A stretch of 64,000 nt of DNA, from NCBI RefSeq assembly GCF_026340655.1, contig NZ_JAPEOZ010000001.1:8804001-8868000 (forward strand), written 5' to 3'. Origin of the DNA: Streptomyces sp. NBC_01275. GTDB taxonomy: Bacteria; Actinomycetota; Actinomycetes; Streptomycetales; Streptomycetaceae. A program made the translations under genes and the position numbers. How positions within the stretch are numbered: the first letter of the stretch is position 1; each line of letters begins with the position of its first letter. The notes under the pieces were generated by a model. That model saw only the letters and a program-made list of their open reading frames with translations. It did not search any database and was not told the DNA's origin. This document shows, piece by piece, positions 24,723-36,109 of this stretch.

Positions 24723-27467
24723 ATGCGGTTCGAGGTACTGGGTCCCTTGCGGGTGTCGCGTGGAGAGAGGGAACTCGATCTGGGGTTTCCTCAGCAGCGT
24801 GCGCTGCTGGGCCTGTTGCTGGTCCAGGCGGGCCGGCCGGTGGGGACGGGCGAGATCGTCGACACACTGTGGGGCGAGGAGGCGTCGGCCAGCGCCGTGA
24901 ACGTGGTCCGCCGTTACGTGGGCGCGCTGCGGCGACTCCTGGAGCCGGACCTGCCGCCCAGGGCGCCCGGACGCCGGCTGCTCCGCCGCTCCGGCGGCTA
25001 CCTGCTGGACGTCCGGGAGGAAGAGGTCGACCTGCTGCGGTTCCGTGGCCTCACCCGGCGCGCCCGGCGGGCCGTGAGCGCCGGTCGCCCCGACGCGGCG
25101 GTCGGTCTGTTCGCGGACGCACTGAGCCAGTGGCGCGGGCCGGTGGCCATGGGGATCCCCGAATCCGTACGGGCGCACGTCGTGTTCACCGCCGTCGGAC
25201 ACGAACTCGTGCAGGCGACGCAGTCGGCGGCCGACGCCGCGCTGCTGTGCGGCCGGGCGGAAGACGTCCTGCGGTGGGTGCGCCGGGCCGTCGTACTCGA
25301 CCCCTTGAACGAGCCGCTGCACGCCCGGCTCGTCATGACGACGGCGGCCGCCGGACTCCAGGCCGAAGCGCTGTCGGCGTACGAGGACATCCGGCGCCGA
25401 CTGGTCGAGGAGTTGGGCGTCTCTCCCGGGCCGGAGCTGCGCGAAGCCCACGGCCGGGTGCTCCGTCAGGAGCTGTGGTCAGCCGATTTCCCGCAGGGCC
25501 CAAAGGAACCGGAAGCCGGGTCAGGACCGTTCAAGGCTCTTGCCCGGCCTGCCCAACTGCCCGCCGACCTGGCCGTGTTCGCCGGCCGACGCACCGAACT
25601 CACCCGCCTGCGGGACCTCACCCACGCCGTCACCGCCCCGAAGGGACCGCCCGCCGCGATCCTCATCAGCGGGATGGCGGGCGTGGGCAAGACCACGCTG
25701 GCGGTGCGCTGGGCCCACGAGACGGCGAAACGATTCCCCGACGGGCAGTTCTACGTCGACCTGCGCGGCTTCGATCCCTCCCGTACGGCGATGAAGCCCG
25801 AGGAGGCCCTCAGCGCGATGGTGGAGGCGCTCGGGGTGCCCCCGCGCCGCATTCCGAGCGGCATGGACGCCCTCGCCGGGCTGTACCGCAGCCTGCTGAC
25901 ACGGCGACGGGTACTCGTCCTGCTGGAAAACGCCTGCGACCCCCAGCAGGTACTCCCTCTGCTGCCTTCCTCCCCCGGCTGCCTGACCCTGGTCACCAGT
26001 CGCAACACGCTGCCCGGCCTGATCGCCTCCGGCGCGCACCCGCTGCGCCTGGAACCGCCGTCGCCCACGGACGCCCACTCGTCCCTGGCTCTGCGGACCG
26101 GCGCCGAGCGCCTGGCGGCCGAGCCCGAGGCCGCCGACGAGATCATCGCCCGCTGCGGCCGGCTGCCCCTGGCCCTGGCCATCGTGGCCGCCCGCGCCCA
26201 GACGCACCGAGGTTTCCCCCTGGCGGCCATCGCCGCCGAACTGCGGGACTCCCACGGCAGCCTCGACGCCTTCTCCGGCGGTGGAACCGCCGACGCGCGC
26301 GCCGCCTTCACCTGCTCCTACCGGCTCCTGCAACCCGACAGTGCCCGCCTGTTCCGGCTCCTGTCCCTGCACCCGGGACCCGACATCACAGCGCGCGCGG
26401 CCGCCGCGCTCACCGCGCTCCCGGTACGCCGGACCCGCGCCGTCCTGGGCGAACTCGCCGGCGCCCACCTCCTCACCGAACCGGCATCGGGCCGCTACGG
26501 CATGCACGACCTGCTGCGCGTGTTCGCCGCCGAGCTCACCGAGGACGAGGACACCCCGGCCACACGCCACACCGCGCAGCACCGGATGTTCGACCACTAC
26601 CTGCATACCGCGTACGCCGCCGATCAGCTGCTGAGCTCGAACAAGAACGCCCTGGTGCTGATCCCGGCTCAGCCAGACGCCCTTCCCGAGTCCTTCCCCG
26701 ATCCCGACCGTGCCCTGGCCTGGTTCACCGCCGAGCGCACTGTGCTGACGGCGGTTGCCGCACAGGCCCTGGACACGGGGTTCCTCACCCACGGATGGCA
26801 ACTGCCCAGTAACATGGACACCTTCTGCATCGGGCAGGGACGCCTGCAGGACCGTGCGGCCGCCCACCGCACCGGTGTGGAAGCGGCGCGGCGGGAAGGG
26901 AATCTGACCGGGCGAATCACCACGTTGCGCAAGCTCGCCCGTGCGCTGGCCGACCTGGAGCAGTTCGAAGAATCCCGAGCACACCTGGATCTGGCCTTCG
27001 AGGCCGCCGACGAGCTCGGCGATCCCATGGAACGGGGCCACACCCATGCGGCCTCGAGCTGGCTCCTGCAGCAACAGGGAAGCTATCGCGAGGCACTGGT
27101 CCAGAGCGAGGCGGCGAGACGTATCTTCCGGGACGCCGGACATCGGGCGTCGGAGGGTATCCAGGTCAACAACATGGCCTGGTCGCACCTCCAGCTCGGC
27201 GACCACGAGAAGGCGATCGTCCGGGCCGAGGAGGCGATCCACCTGCTGCGCACGGTCGGCAAGCACCACAGCGAGGCCTTCGCCTGGGACACCCTGGCCA
27301 GCGCGCACCATGAGCTGGGCGAGTTCGAACGGGCGATCAGTTGCTTCCGACGAGCCGTCGAGATGCTGGCGCGGCAGGGTGACTGGTTCACCGAGGCCGG
27401 TGCCTGGGAACGCCTCGGCGACACGCACAACGCCGCCGGCGACCTGGACGCCGCCCGGACCGCCTAG
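24723..27467 (+). CDS. SARP-family regulator (BTAD, NB-ARC, TPR), C-terminally truncated by a TAG stop
   Basis: An AfsR-like regulator. It starts MRFEVLGPLRV (ATG 24723; GTG 24690 is an in-frame alternative) with an OmpR-type winged helix, then a BTAD domain (RARRAVSAGRPDAAVGLF to PGPELREAHGRVLRQEL). An NB-ARC ATPase follows, with P-loop SGMAGVGKTT and FYVDLRGFDPS. TPR repeats end the protein. The frame stops at TAG 27465-27467 where homologues continue. The next 31 codons in the same frame (RRSATLFEQLEHPEAERVRA and onward to TGA 27561-27563) look like the missing TPR end, so TAG probably replaced TGG. Such regulators activate secondary-metabolite genes; the target is not evident. Confidence 0.88.
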   Translation: MRFEVLGPLRVSRGERELDLGFPQQRALLGLLLVQAGRPVGTGEIVDTLWGEEASASAVNVVRRYVGALRRLLEPDLPPRAPGRRLLRRSGGYLLDVREEEVDLLRFRGLTRRARRAVSAGRPDAAVGLFADALSQWRGPVAMGIPESVRAHVVFTAVGHELVQATQSAADAALLCGRAEDVLRWVRRAVVLDPLNEPLHARLVMTTAAAGLQAEALSAYEDIRRRLVEELGVSPGPELREAHGRVLRQELWSADFPQGPKEPEAGSGPFKALARPAQLPADLAVFAGRRTELTRLRDLTHAVTAPKGPPAAILISGMAGVGKTTLAVRWAHETAKRFPDGQFYVDLRGFDPSRTAMKPEEALSAMVEALGVPPRRIPSGMDALAGLYRSLLTRRRVLVLLENACDPQQVLPLLPSSPGCLTLVTSRNTLPGLIASGAHPLRLEPPSPTDAHSSLALRTGAERLAAEPEAADEIIARCGRLPLALAIVAARAQTHRGFPLAAIAAELRDSHGSLDAFSGGGTADARAAFTCSYRLLQPDSARLFRLLSLHPGPDITARAAAALTALPVRRTRAVLGELAGAHLLTEPASGRYGMHDLLRVFAAELTEDEDTPATRHTAQHRMFDHYLHTAYAADQLLSSNKNALVLIPAQPDALPESFPDPDRALAWFTAERTVLTAVAAQALDTGFLTHGWQLPSNMDTFCIGQGRLQDRAAAHRTGVEAARREGNLTGRITTLRKLARALADLEQFEESRAHLDLAFEAADELGDPMERGHTHAASSWLLQQQGSYREALVQSEAARRIFRDAGHRASEGIQVNNMAWSHLQLGDHEKAIVRAEEAIHLLRTVGKHHSEAFAWDTLASAHHELGEFERAISCFRRAVEMLARQGDWFTEAGAWERLGDTHNAAGDLDAARTA

Positions 27468-27583
27468 CGCCGCTCCGCAACCCTGTTCGAGCAACTCGAA
27501 CACCCCGAGGCGGAACGAGTGAGAGCCAAGCTGAACGGATCAGCCGAGCCCCTCCGAGCTTGACTCTGTCGGGGATCCTGGGA

Positions 27584-27718
27584 TGTGCCGGTGCGGGAGT
27601 GGACGCGCACCGGGACGCTCATGTGGCTGCTGTGCTCTCCCCGGCGGGGGCGGTGATCGGCGCCGAGGTGTTCCCGGCCGCCGCGGCCGGTTACCGCGAA
27701 CCGCTGGATTTCGGCCGA
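27584..27718 (+). pseudogene. IS110-family transposase N-terminal remnant
   Basis: About 45 codons read CAGAGVDAHRDAHVAAVLSP then FPAAAAGYREPLDFGR. This matches the first catalytic-Asp segment of IS110/IS1111 transposases (GVDxHxDxH). The similarity ends abruptly near 27720 and no downstream transposase domain is present. The whole gap 27564-27917 contains only this remnant and the panD upstream region. Confidence 0.6.
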
Positions 27719-27917
27719 GGACGTGGCTGCCCTTGCAGAGGCTTGGTGGGTGGCGTCACAACGGCCTGGTCCTCGCGGAAGTACAGGCAGGGAGCCTTCT
27801 CTTCAGAGCGAAGCGATGTTCCTCACAATCTTCGAGTCGGGCGCGTGCCAGTTGTAGGGTGAACACCGCCCTTGACCTGCAAAAAGCTGGCAGGGAGCCG
27901 TCTTCCAGGAGTCCCAA

Positions 27918-28337
27918 ATGCTGCGTACTCTGTTCAAGTCCAAGATCCACCGTGCCACCGTCACCCAGGCCGACCTGCACTACGTGGGATCGGTGACGAT
28001 CGACGCGGACCTGCTGGAGGCGGCCGATCTGCTGCCCGGCGAACTCGTCCACATCGTCGACATCGCCAACGGGGCACGGCTGGAGACGTACGTCATCGAG
28101 GGCGAGCGCGGCTCGGGGGTGATCGGGATCAACGGCGCCGCCGCCCATCTCGTGCACCCCGGAGACCTGGTGATCATCATCAGCTACGCTCAGGTCACCG
28201 ACGTAGAGGCGCGGGCGTTGCGGCCGCGGGTCGTGCACGTGGACGGCGACAACCGGATCGTCGCTCTGGGAGCCGACCCCTCGGAGCCGGCGCCGGGTTC
28301 CGACCAGGAGCGCAGCCCGCAGGCCGTGACCGCCTGA
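27918..28337 (+). CDS. panD: Aspartate 1-decarboxylase
   Basis: A 139-residue protein with all PanD hallmarks: [20 protein letters not shown], self-cleavage at Gly24-Ser25 in [48 protein letters not shown]. The pro-enzyme cleaves itself to make the pyruvoyl cofactor, then converts L-aspartate to beta-alanine for pantothenate and CoA synthesis in the cytoplasm. The start ATG 27918 follows CCAGGAG. The C-terminal ~25 residues are a low-complexity extension common in actinomycetes. No other pantothenate genes are adjacent. Confidence 0.95.
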   Translation: MLRTLFKSKIHRATVTQADLHYVGSVTIDADLLEAADLLPGELVHIVDIANGARLETYVIEGERGSGVIGINGAAAHLVHPGDLVIIISYAQVTDVEARALRPRVVHVDGDNRIVALGADPSEPAPGSDQERSPQAVTA

Positions 28338-28436
28338 CCCGCGCCGCCCGCGCATCCGGCGCGATCCCGCACAGCCATGCGCCGTCATACGCCGTCCTGT
28401 GCAGCCCTGCACAGTCATCGCACCGGGAGAGTGCCC

Positions 28437-28784
28437 ATGAGTGACATCGAGATCCGCGACGACCGGCCGGCCGGCCGCCTCGAAGCCCTCGGCGACGGCG
28501 GCGAAGTCGTGGGCCGCATCGAGTACTTCGTCCTGGAGTCGCCCGCCGCCGCCCTGGTTCCGGTGCACACGATCGTCGAGCCGGCGCACGAGGGGAAGGG
28601 CATCGCGGGCTCGCTCGCCCGTGAGCTGTACGCCGTCGCCGCCCGCGAGGGAATCCCCGTCGCCCCCCTCTGCCCGTACGTCGTCAAGTGGGCCGCACGC
28701 CACCCCGAGGAGGCGCCGGCGGCCGACCCCGAGCTGCTGAGCGCCGCCAAGGACTGGCTGCGCGCCCACCCCGGACGCTTCTGA
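28437..28784 (+). CDS. GNAT-like N-acetyltransferase (YjdJ/NATD1 type)
   Basis: A 115-residue mini-GNAT. VVGRIEYFVLES and VPVHTIVEPAHEGKGIAGSL supply the acetyl-CoA-binding beta4-alpha3 segment. VAPLCPYVVKWAARHPE is diagnostic of the short YjdJ-like family. The start ATG 28437 follows GGGAGAG; a longer in-frame extension lacks such a site. It lies downstream of panD and 4 bp before the racemase-like gene, likely one transcript. The substrate is unknown. Confidence 0.83.
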   Translation: MSDIEIRDDRPAGRLEALGDGGEVVGRIEYFVLESPAAALVPVHTIVEPAHEGKGIAGSLARELYAVAAREGIPVAPLCPYVVKWAARHPEEAPAADPELLSAAKDWLRAHPGRF

Positions 28785-28788
28785 TCCG

Positions 28789-29430
28789 GTGATGCTGGCT
28801 CTTCTGCACACCTCGCCCCTGCACGTCCCGGTCTTCGACGCCCTGCGCGACGAGGCCCACCCGGGCCTGGAACTACGGCACTTCGTCGACGAAGGGCTGC
28901 TGTCCCGGGCGCGTCGGCTGGGCGCCGACGCCGTCGCGGACGACGTACGGGCCGCGCTCGCCCGCGCCGCCGCGCACGGGGCGCGGGCCGTGCTGTGCAC
29001 CTGCTCGACCATCGGCGCGGTCGCCGAGGAGGCCGCCGCCGCGACCGGCGTCCCCGTGCTGCGGGTCGACCGTCCGATGGCCGCCGCCGCGGTGGCGGCC
29101 GGCCCGCGGGTCGTCGTCCTGGCCACCTCGCAGAGCACCCTCGGCCCGACCGCCGACCTGGTGCGGGACGAGGCGCGCCGCGCCGGCCGCCCCGTCACCG
29201 TCCGCCCGCTGCTGGTCGACGGCGCCTGGGCCCGCTTCGAGGCGGGCGACATCGAGGAGTACGTCCGTCTCGTCGCCGCCGCGGCCGACGCGCTGACCGA
29301 CGCCGACGCGATCGTCCTCGCCCAGGCGTCCATGACCCCGGCCCAGCAGCTCGTGCGGACCACCGTGCCGGTGCTGTCCAGCCCCCGACCGGGGCTGGCG
29401 GCGGGGGCCCGGGCCGTACGGGCCGGGTGA
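28789..29430 (+). CDS. Asp/Glu (hydantoin) racemase-superfamily protein lacking the second Cys
   Basis: A 213-residue protein. The first active-site motif is present (AVLCTCSTIGAVAEEAA). The VVVLATSQSTLGPTADLVRD segment is typical of the fold. At the second half-site, where racemases carry a second catalytic Cys, it reads DAIVLAQASMTPAQQ, with no Cys. One-Cys members may act as decarboxylases, isomerases or have no racemase activity. The start is GTG 28789 or ATG 28792. It is tightly linked to the GNAT gene upstream. Confidence 0.75.
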   Translation: MMLALLHTSPLHVPVFDALRDEAHPGLELRHFVDEGLLSRARRLGADAVADDVRAALARAAAHGARAVLCTCSTIGAVAEEAAAATGVPVLRVDRPMAAAAVAAGPRVVVLATSQSTLGPTADLVRDEARRAGRPVTVRPLLVDGAWARFEAGDIEEYVRLVAAAADALTDADAIVLAQASMTPAQQLVRTTVPVLSSPRPGLAAGARAVRAG

Positions 29431-29515
29431 GTCCACCCGGGTGACTGGCCGCGGCGGCGTCGGGTACGCGGGGGAGTAGTCCAGAGCCACGCTTCACCAC
29501 CGGCCGGAGGACACG

Positions 29516-29782
29516 ATGACGAACCCGCACCCCGACCCCGTCCAGCCCGGACCCACGCCCGGCCCGGCCCCCGGGCCCACGGACCCGTACCCCAACCCGG
29601 CGCCGTCCCCCACACCGCTGCCCGGCCCGCAGCCGACCCCTGCCCCCACCCCGACCCCTGCCCCGACGCCACCCCCATCGCCGCCCCCGGGACCGCGCCC
29701 CGTCCCGGACCCCTCCCCGTCCCCGATCCCACCCGGCCCGGACCCCTCACCGAACCCGGAGCCGGGCCCGCCTCTGACCTGA
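29516..29782 (+). CDS. Proline-rich low-complexity miniprotein
   Basis: An 88-residue frame from ATG 29516 with a clear GGAGG 6 bp upstream. The product is nearly half proline, built of PTP, PSP, PGP and PDP units (for example PTPAPTPTPAPTPPPSPPPG). It has no hydrophobic signal, Cys or Lys. It probably adopts an extended polyproline conformation. A good ribosome-binding site and a complete short frame argue for translation. Its function is unknown. Confidence 0.55.
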   Translation: MTNPHPDPVQPGPTPGPAPGPTDPYPNPAPSPTPLPGPQPTPAPTPTPAPTPPPSPPPGPRPVPDPSPSPIPPGPDPSPNPEPGPPLT

Positions 29783-29995
29783 CGGCGACACAGCGGCCCG
29801 AGGAGAGGAGAACGGTGGGCGCCGCCGGAGTGCCGCCCACCACCAGGCGCCGGATGCGCAGGAGAAGGCCCACCGGGGCAGGTCCCGGCCGACGCCGGGG
29901 AACAACCGGCGCTGCCCGGCGTCGTGTTGGAGCGGAAGCGGCCGGTTGCGGTCTTGTCATGGCCTGTTAGCAGCCCTTACTTTTGCCCCTCCTGA

Positions 29996-32468
<2,473 letters not shown>

Positions 32469-32677
32469 CAGCTGCTCCTCTGCGTGAGGCGGGGGCGCAG
32501 GGCCCGGCGCGGCGAACGGTCGGCTCTCATAACCAACACGATGCCTTGTGGATCTGTTCCCGTCGTCGTACCTGAGCACTCAATGAGTCCTACTGCCGAT
32601 GGAGTACGACGGGCCCACCGTCCTCCCCAAGGTGGGTGACGTACCAGGGATCCCCCTGACCCCGACCCCGACTCTCC

Positions 32678-33457
32678 TTGGTACTACTGCACTTCGTGGA
32701 CCTCGACCCCGATCTCGCCGCGCTCCGCCCGCTCGGCGGCTTCTTCGTCCTGCGCACGCTACGAGGCACGGCAGGAGACCCGCCCCCGGTCCTGCCGACC
32801 CTCGCGCAGGTCTATGCAAAAGTCCCGGAAACAGCTTCATCGGATGTTTACCGGGATTCGCTGACTTTCCGTGTCCGCAAGGTGGTCCGGGCGCTGCGGG
32901 CCCCCGAGGAACGTATCGGGGCCTCCGTCGCCCAGCAGGGGCTCGCGGCGCGCCTGTGGTCGGCGGCCCTGGGCTGCGCCGTCCTCTACGGCCGCATCCC
33001 CGACCTCGACCCACGCCTCCTGCGCTGGGACGCGGACGGCGGCGCCCCCGACGACCTGTGGCTGACGGAGGTCCGCGCCCGGCCCGGGGACGCGGCGACC
33101 CTGGCCGCCGCCGTCCTGGACGGCCACCTGGAACCCCTCTCCGCGGCCCTGCGCGCCCGTCACCCGGTCGCCCCCGGCCTGCTGCGCGGCAACGCCGCGT
33201 CGGCGCTGGCCGGAGCCGCCCGCCAGCTGGAACAGTGGGCGCGCGCCCACGCCCGCCCCGAGGTCGCCGCCCGCACCCGCGCCCTGACCGCCGAGCTGTT
33301 CGCCCACCCCCTCCTCGCGGACACCGGCACGCTCACCGGGACCGCGTTCCGCCGCCGCAGCTGCTGTCTGTACTACCGGGCGCCCGGCGGAGGCGTCTGC
33401 GGCGACTGTTGCTTCACACGACCTCCGCGCTCTTCCCCGCGCGCCCCGTCTGGGTGA
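32678..33457 (+). CDS. FhuF-like (2Fe-2S)-binding protein
   Basis: A 259-residue protein. The C-terminal CCLYYRAPGGGVCGDCC carries the Cys-Cys-x10-Cys-x2-Cys cluster motif of FhuF ferric-siderophore reductases. The middle part (RLWSAALGCAVLYGRIPDLD) fits actinobacterial FhuF-like proteins. The start is uncertain: TTG 32678 is the first start-type codon after an in-frame stop, and GTG 32696 is possible. Likely role: release of iron from ferric siderophore in the cytoplasm. It lies 38 bp upstream of glgA, with no obvious metabolic link. Confidence 0.78.
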   Translation: MVLLHFVDLDPDLAALRPLGGFFVLRTLRGTAGDPPPVLPTLAQVYAKVPETASSDVYRDSLTFRVRKVVRALRAPEERIGASVAQQGLAARLWSAALGCAVLYGRIPDLDPRLLRWDADGGAPDDLWLTEVRARPGDAATLAAAVLDGHLEPLSAALRARHPVAPGLLRGNAASALAGAARQLEQWARAHARPEVAARTRALTAELFAHPLLADTGTLTGTAFRRRSCCLYYRAPGGGVCGDCCFTRPPRSSPRAPSG

Positions 33458-33495
33458 CCATGAAGGAACAAGCCGCTGAGAATGGGGGGTTCCGG

Positions 33496-34659
33496 GTGCG
33501 TGTGGGACTGCTGACCCGGGAGTATCCCCCGGATGTGTACGGCGGAGCGGGCGTCCATGTCGAGTTCCTGGCCCGGGAGCTGAGGGAGCTGGTCGACCTC
33601 GACGTGCACTGCTGGGGGGAGATCAGTTCGCGGGAGCGGGCGGAGGGCGTCCTGCGCCACCGCCCCTGGTCGGCCCTCGACGGCGCCAACGACGCGCTGC
33701 GCACCTTCTCCGTGGACCTCGCGATGGCCGCCGCCCTCGAAGGCCGCGAACTCGTCCACTCCCACACCTGGTACGCCAACCTCGCCGGCCATCTCGCCAA
33801 GGAGCTGTACGGCGTCCCGCACGTCATGACCGCGCACTCGCTGGAGCCGCTGCGCCCCTGGAAGGCCGAGCAGCTCGGCGGCGGATACGCCCTGTCCAGC
33901 TGGGCCGAGCGGACCGCCGTGGAGGCGGCCGACGCGGTGATCGCCGTCTCCGGCGCGATGCGCGAGGACATCCTGAACTGCTACCCGACGCTGGCCCCGG
34001 AGCGGGTCCACGTCGTCCACAACGGCATCGACACCGCTCTCTACCGGCCCGACCACGGCACCGGCGTCCTCGCCCGGATCGGCGTGGACCCCGACCGTCC
34101 GTTCGTGCTGTTCGTCGGCCGCATCACACGTCAGAAGGGCGTCCCGCATCTGCTGCGCGCCGTACGGGACATCGACCCGGCGGCGCAGGTGGTGCTGTGC
34201 GCGGGCGCGCCCGACACCCCGGAGATCGACCAGGAGTTCCGCGACCTCTTCGCCGAGCTGAGCCGCGCCCGCGACGGGGTGCACTGGATCCCGCGGATGC
34301 TCCCCCGCCCCGAGGTGATCCAGCTCCTCACGCGCGCGGCGGTGTTCGTCTGCCCCTCGGTGTACGAACCCCTCGGCATCGTCAACCTGGAGGCGATGGC
34401 CTGCGGCACGCCCGTCGTGGCCTCCCGGGTCGGCGGGATCCCGGAGGTCGTCGAGGACGGCGTGACCGGCAGCCTCGTCACCGTGGACGACGACTTCGAG
34501 GCGAGCCTGGCGCGGGCGCTGGACGCGGTCCTCGGCGATCCGGAGCTGGCGCGCCGGATGGGGGAGGCCGGACGGGTGCGCGCGGTGGGGGAGTTCGGCT
34601 GGGACGCGGTCGCCCGGCGGACGGTCGGGCTGTACGAGGAGATCCTCAAACAGGCATAG
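33496..34659 (+). CDS. glgA: Actinobacterial GlgA-type glycosyltransferase (GT4)
   Basis: A 387-residue protein. GTG 33496 gives the family start [23 protein letters not shown] 33460 is an in-frame alternative with less support. Features: [41 protein letters not shown], and the nucleotide-sugar-binding [20 protein letters not shown] with its E-x7-E. Actinobacterial GlgA homologues make glycogen or, as GlgM, maltose-1-phosphate from ADP-glucose. The glgC gene lies 70 bp downstream on the same strand and supplies ADP-glucose. Confidence 0.9.
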   Translation: MRVGLLTREYPPDVYGGAGVHVEFLARELRELVDLDVHCWGEISSRERAEGVLRHRPWSALDGANDALRTFSVDLAMAAALEGRELVHSHTWYANLAGHLAKELYGVPHVMTAHSLEPLRPWKAEQLGGGYALSSWAERTAVEAADAVIAVSGAMREDILNCYPTLAPERVHVVHNGIDTALYRPDHGTGVLARIGVDPDRPFVLFVGRITRQKGVPHLLRAVRDIDPAAQVVLCAGAPDTPEIDQEFRDLFAELSRARDGVHWIPRMLPRPEVIQLLTRAAVFVCPSVYEPLGIVNLEAMACGTPVVASRVGGIPEVVEDGVTGSLVTVDDDFEASLARALDAVLGDPELARRMGEAGRVRAVGEFGWDAVARRTVGLYEEILKQA

Positions 34660-34729
34660 ACGGGCCGGAGCAGGCTTAACATCCCCGGTGAGGGGCAGGC
34701 ATGGGTCAACCAGGGTGAGGGGAGCGGCC

Positions 34730-35950
34730 ATGCGTCGTGGTGGGCCTTCGGTGCTCGGAATCGTGCTGGCGGGCGGAGAGGGCAAACGCCTGATGCCGCT
34801 CACCGCGGACCGCGCGAAACCAGCGGTCACCTTCGGCGGCACGTACCGCCTGGTCGACTTCGTGCTGTCGAACCTCGTCAACGCCGACATCCTGCGCATC
34901 TGCGTCCTGACGCAGTACAAGTCGCACTCGCTGGACCGGCACATCACCACCACCTGGCGGATGTCCAGCCTGCTCGGCAACTACATCACCCCGGTCCCGG
35001 CCCAGCAGCGCCTCGGCCCGCGCTGGTACCTCGGCAGCGCCGACGCCATCCTGCAGTCGCTGAACCTCGTCTACGACGAGCGGCCCGAGTACGTGGCCGT
35101 GTTCGGCGCCGACCACGTCTACCGCATGGACCCGCGGCAGATGCTCGCCCAGCACATCGACAGCGGCGCGGGCGTCACGGTGGCCGGCATCCGGGTCCCG
35201 CGCGCGGAGTCCTCCGCCTTCGGGGTGATCACCCCCGGCTCGGACGGGCAGACGGTCGAGCGCTTCCTGGAGAAGCCCGCCGACCCGCCGGGCCTCGCGG
35301 GCGACCCGGAGCGCGTGTTCGCCTCGATGGGCAACTACATCTTCACCACCAAGGCCCTCATCGAGGCGCTCCAGCGGGACGCCGAGGACGAGTCCTCCGT
35401 CCATGACATGGGCGGCTCGATCCTGCCTCAGCTCACCCAGCGCGGCGACGCCCAGCTGTACGACTTCAGCGACAACCACGTCCCCGGCGAGACCACCCGC
35501 GACCAGGGCTACTGGCGGGACGTCGGCAGCCTCGACGCGTACTACGACGCCCACATGGACCTCATCGCGGAGCGCCCCGCGTTCAACCTGTACAACCGCA
35601 GCTGGCCGGTCTACACCCACTCCCAGCAGCTCTCCCCGGCCCGCTTCAACGCCGGCGGCATGGCCAGCGAGTCGATCATCAGCTCGGGCTGTCTCATCCG
35701 CGGGCAGGTGACCCGCTCGGTGCTGTCGCCGGGGGTGGTGGTCGACCCGGGAGCGGTGGTGCAGGGCTCGATCCTGCACGACAACGTCCACATAGGCCGC
35801 GGCGCGGTCGTGCGCGGCGCGGTCCTGGACAAGAACGTCGAGGTGCCCCCGGGCGCCACGATCGGCGTGAACCCGGACCGGGACGCGGAGCTGTACTCGG
35901 TGTCGAAGGGCGGCGTGATCGCCCTGGGCAAGGGTCAGCAGGTCACCTGA
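34730..35950 (+). CDS. glgC: Glucose-1-phosphate adenylyltransferase
   Basis: A 406-residue ADP-glucose pyrophosphorylase from ATG 34730, behind GAGGGGAG. N-terminal nucleotidyltransferase: [53 protein letters not shown] and [12 protein letters not shown] left-handed beta-helix ends the protein ([20 protein letters not shown]). It makes ADP-glucose from ATP and glucose-1-phosphate, the first committed step of glycogen and maltosyl-phosphate routes, and pairs with the upstream glgA. Allosteric residues were not assessed. Confidence 0.96.
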   Translation: MRRGGPSVLGIVLAGGEGKRLMPLTADRAKPAVTFGGTYRLVDFVLSNLVNADILRICVLTQYKSHSLDRHITTTWRMSSLLGNYITPVPAQQRLGPRWYLGSADAILQSLNLVYDERPEYVAVFGADHVYRMDPRQMLAQHIDSGAGVTVAGIRVPRAESSAFGVITPGSDGQTVERFLEKPADPPGLAGDPERVFASMGNYIFTTKALIEALQRDAEDESSVHDMGGSILPQLTQRGDAQLYDFSDNHVPGETTRDQGYWRDVGSLDAYYDAHMDLIAERPAFNLYNRSWPVYTHSQQLSPARFNAGGMASESIISSGCLIRGQVTRSVLSPGVVVDPGAVVQGSILHDNVHIGRGAVVRGAVLDKNVEVPPGATIGVNPDRDAELYSVSKGGVIALGKGQQVT

Positions 35951-36109
35951 GGGCGGTCGGTCGCAGGCGGACCTGGACCGGCCACGGAGGGTGAGCCGAA
36001 CCGGGGACTTAATCCGAAGTTAACTGTGCGTAGCTTGATCGTACTTGACCGTAATCGCCAGGGGGCGATTGACTGGGGGCCTCACCCGTCGTCGACGCGA
36101 GGCAAGCCC

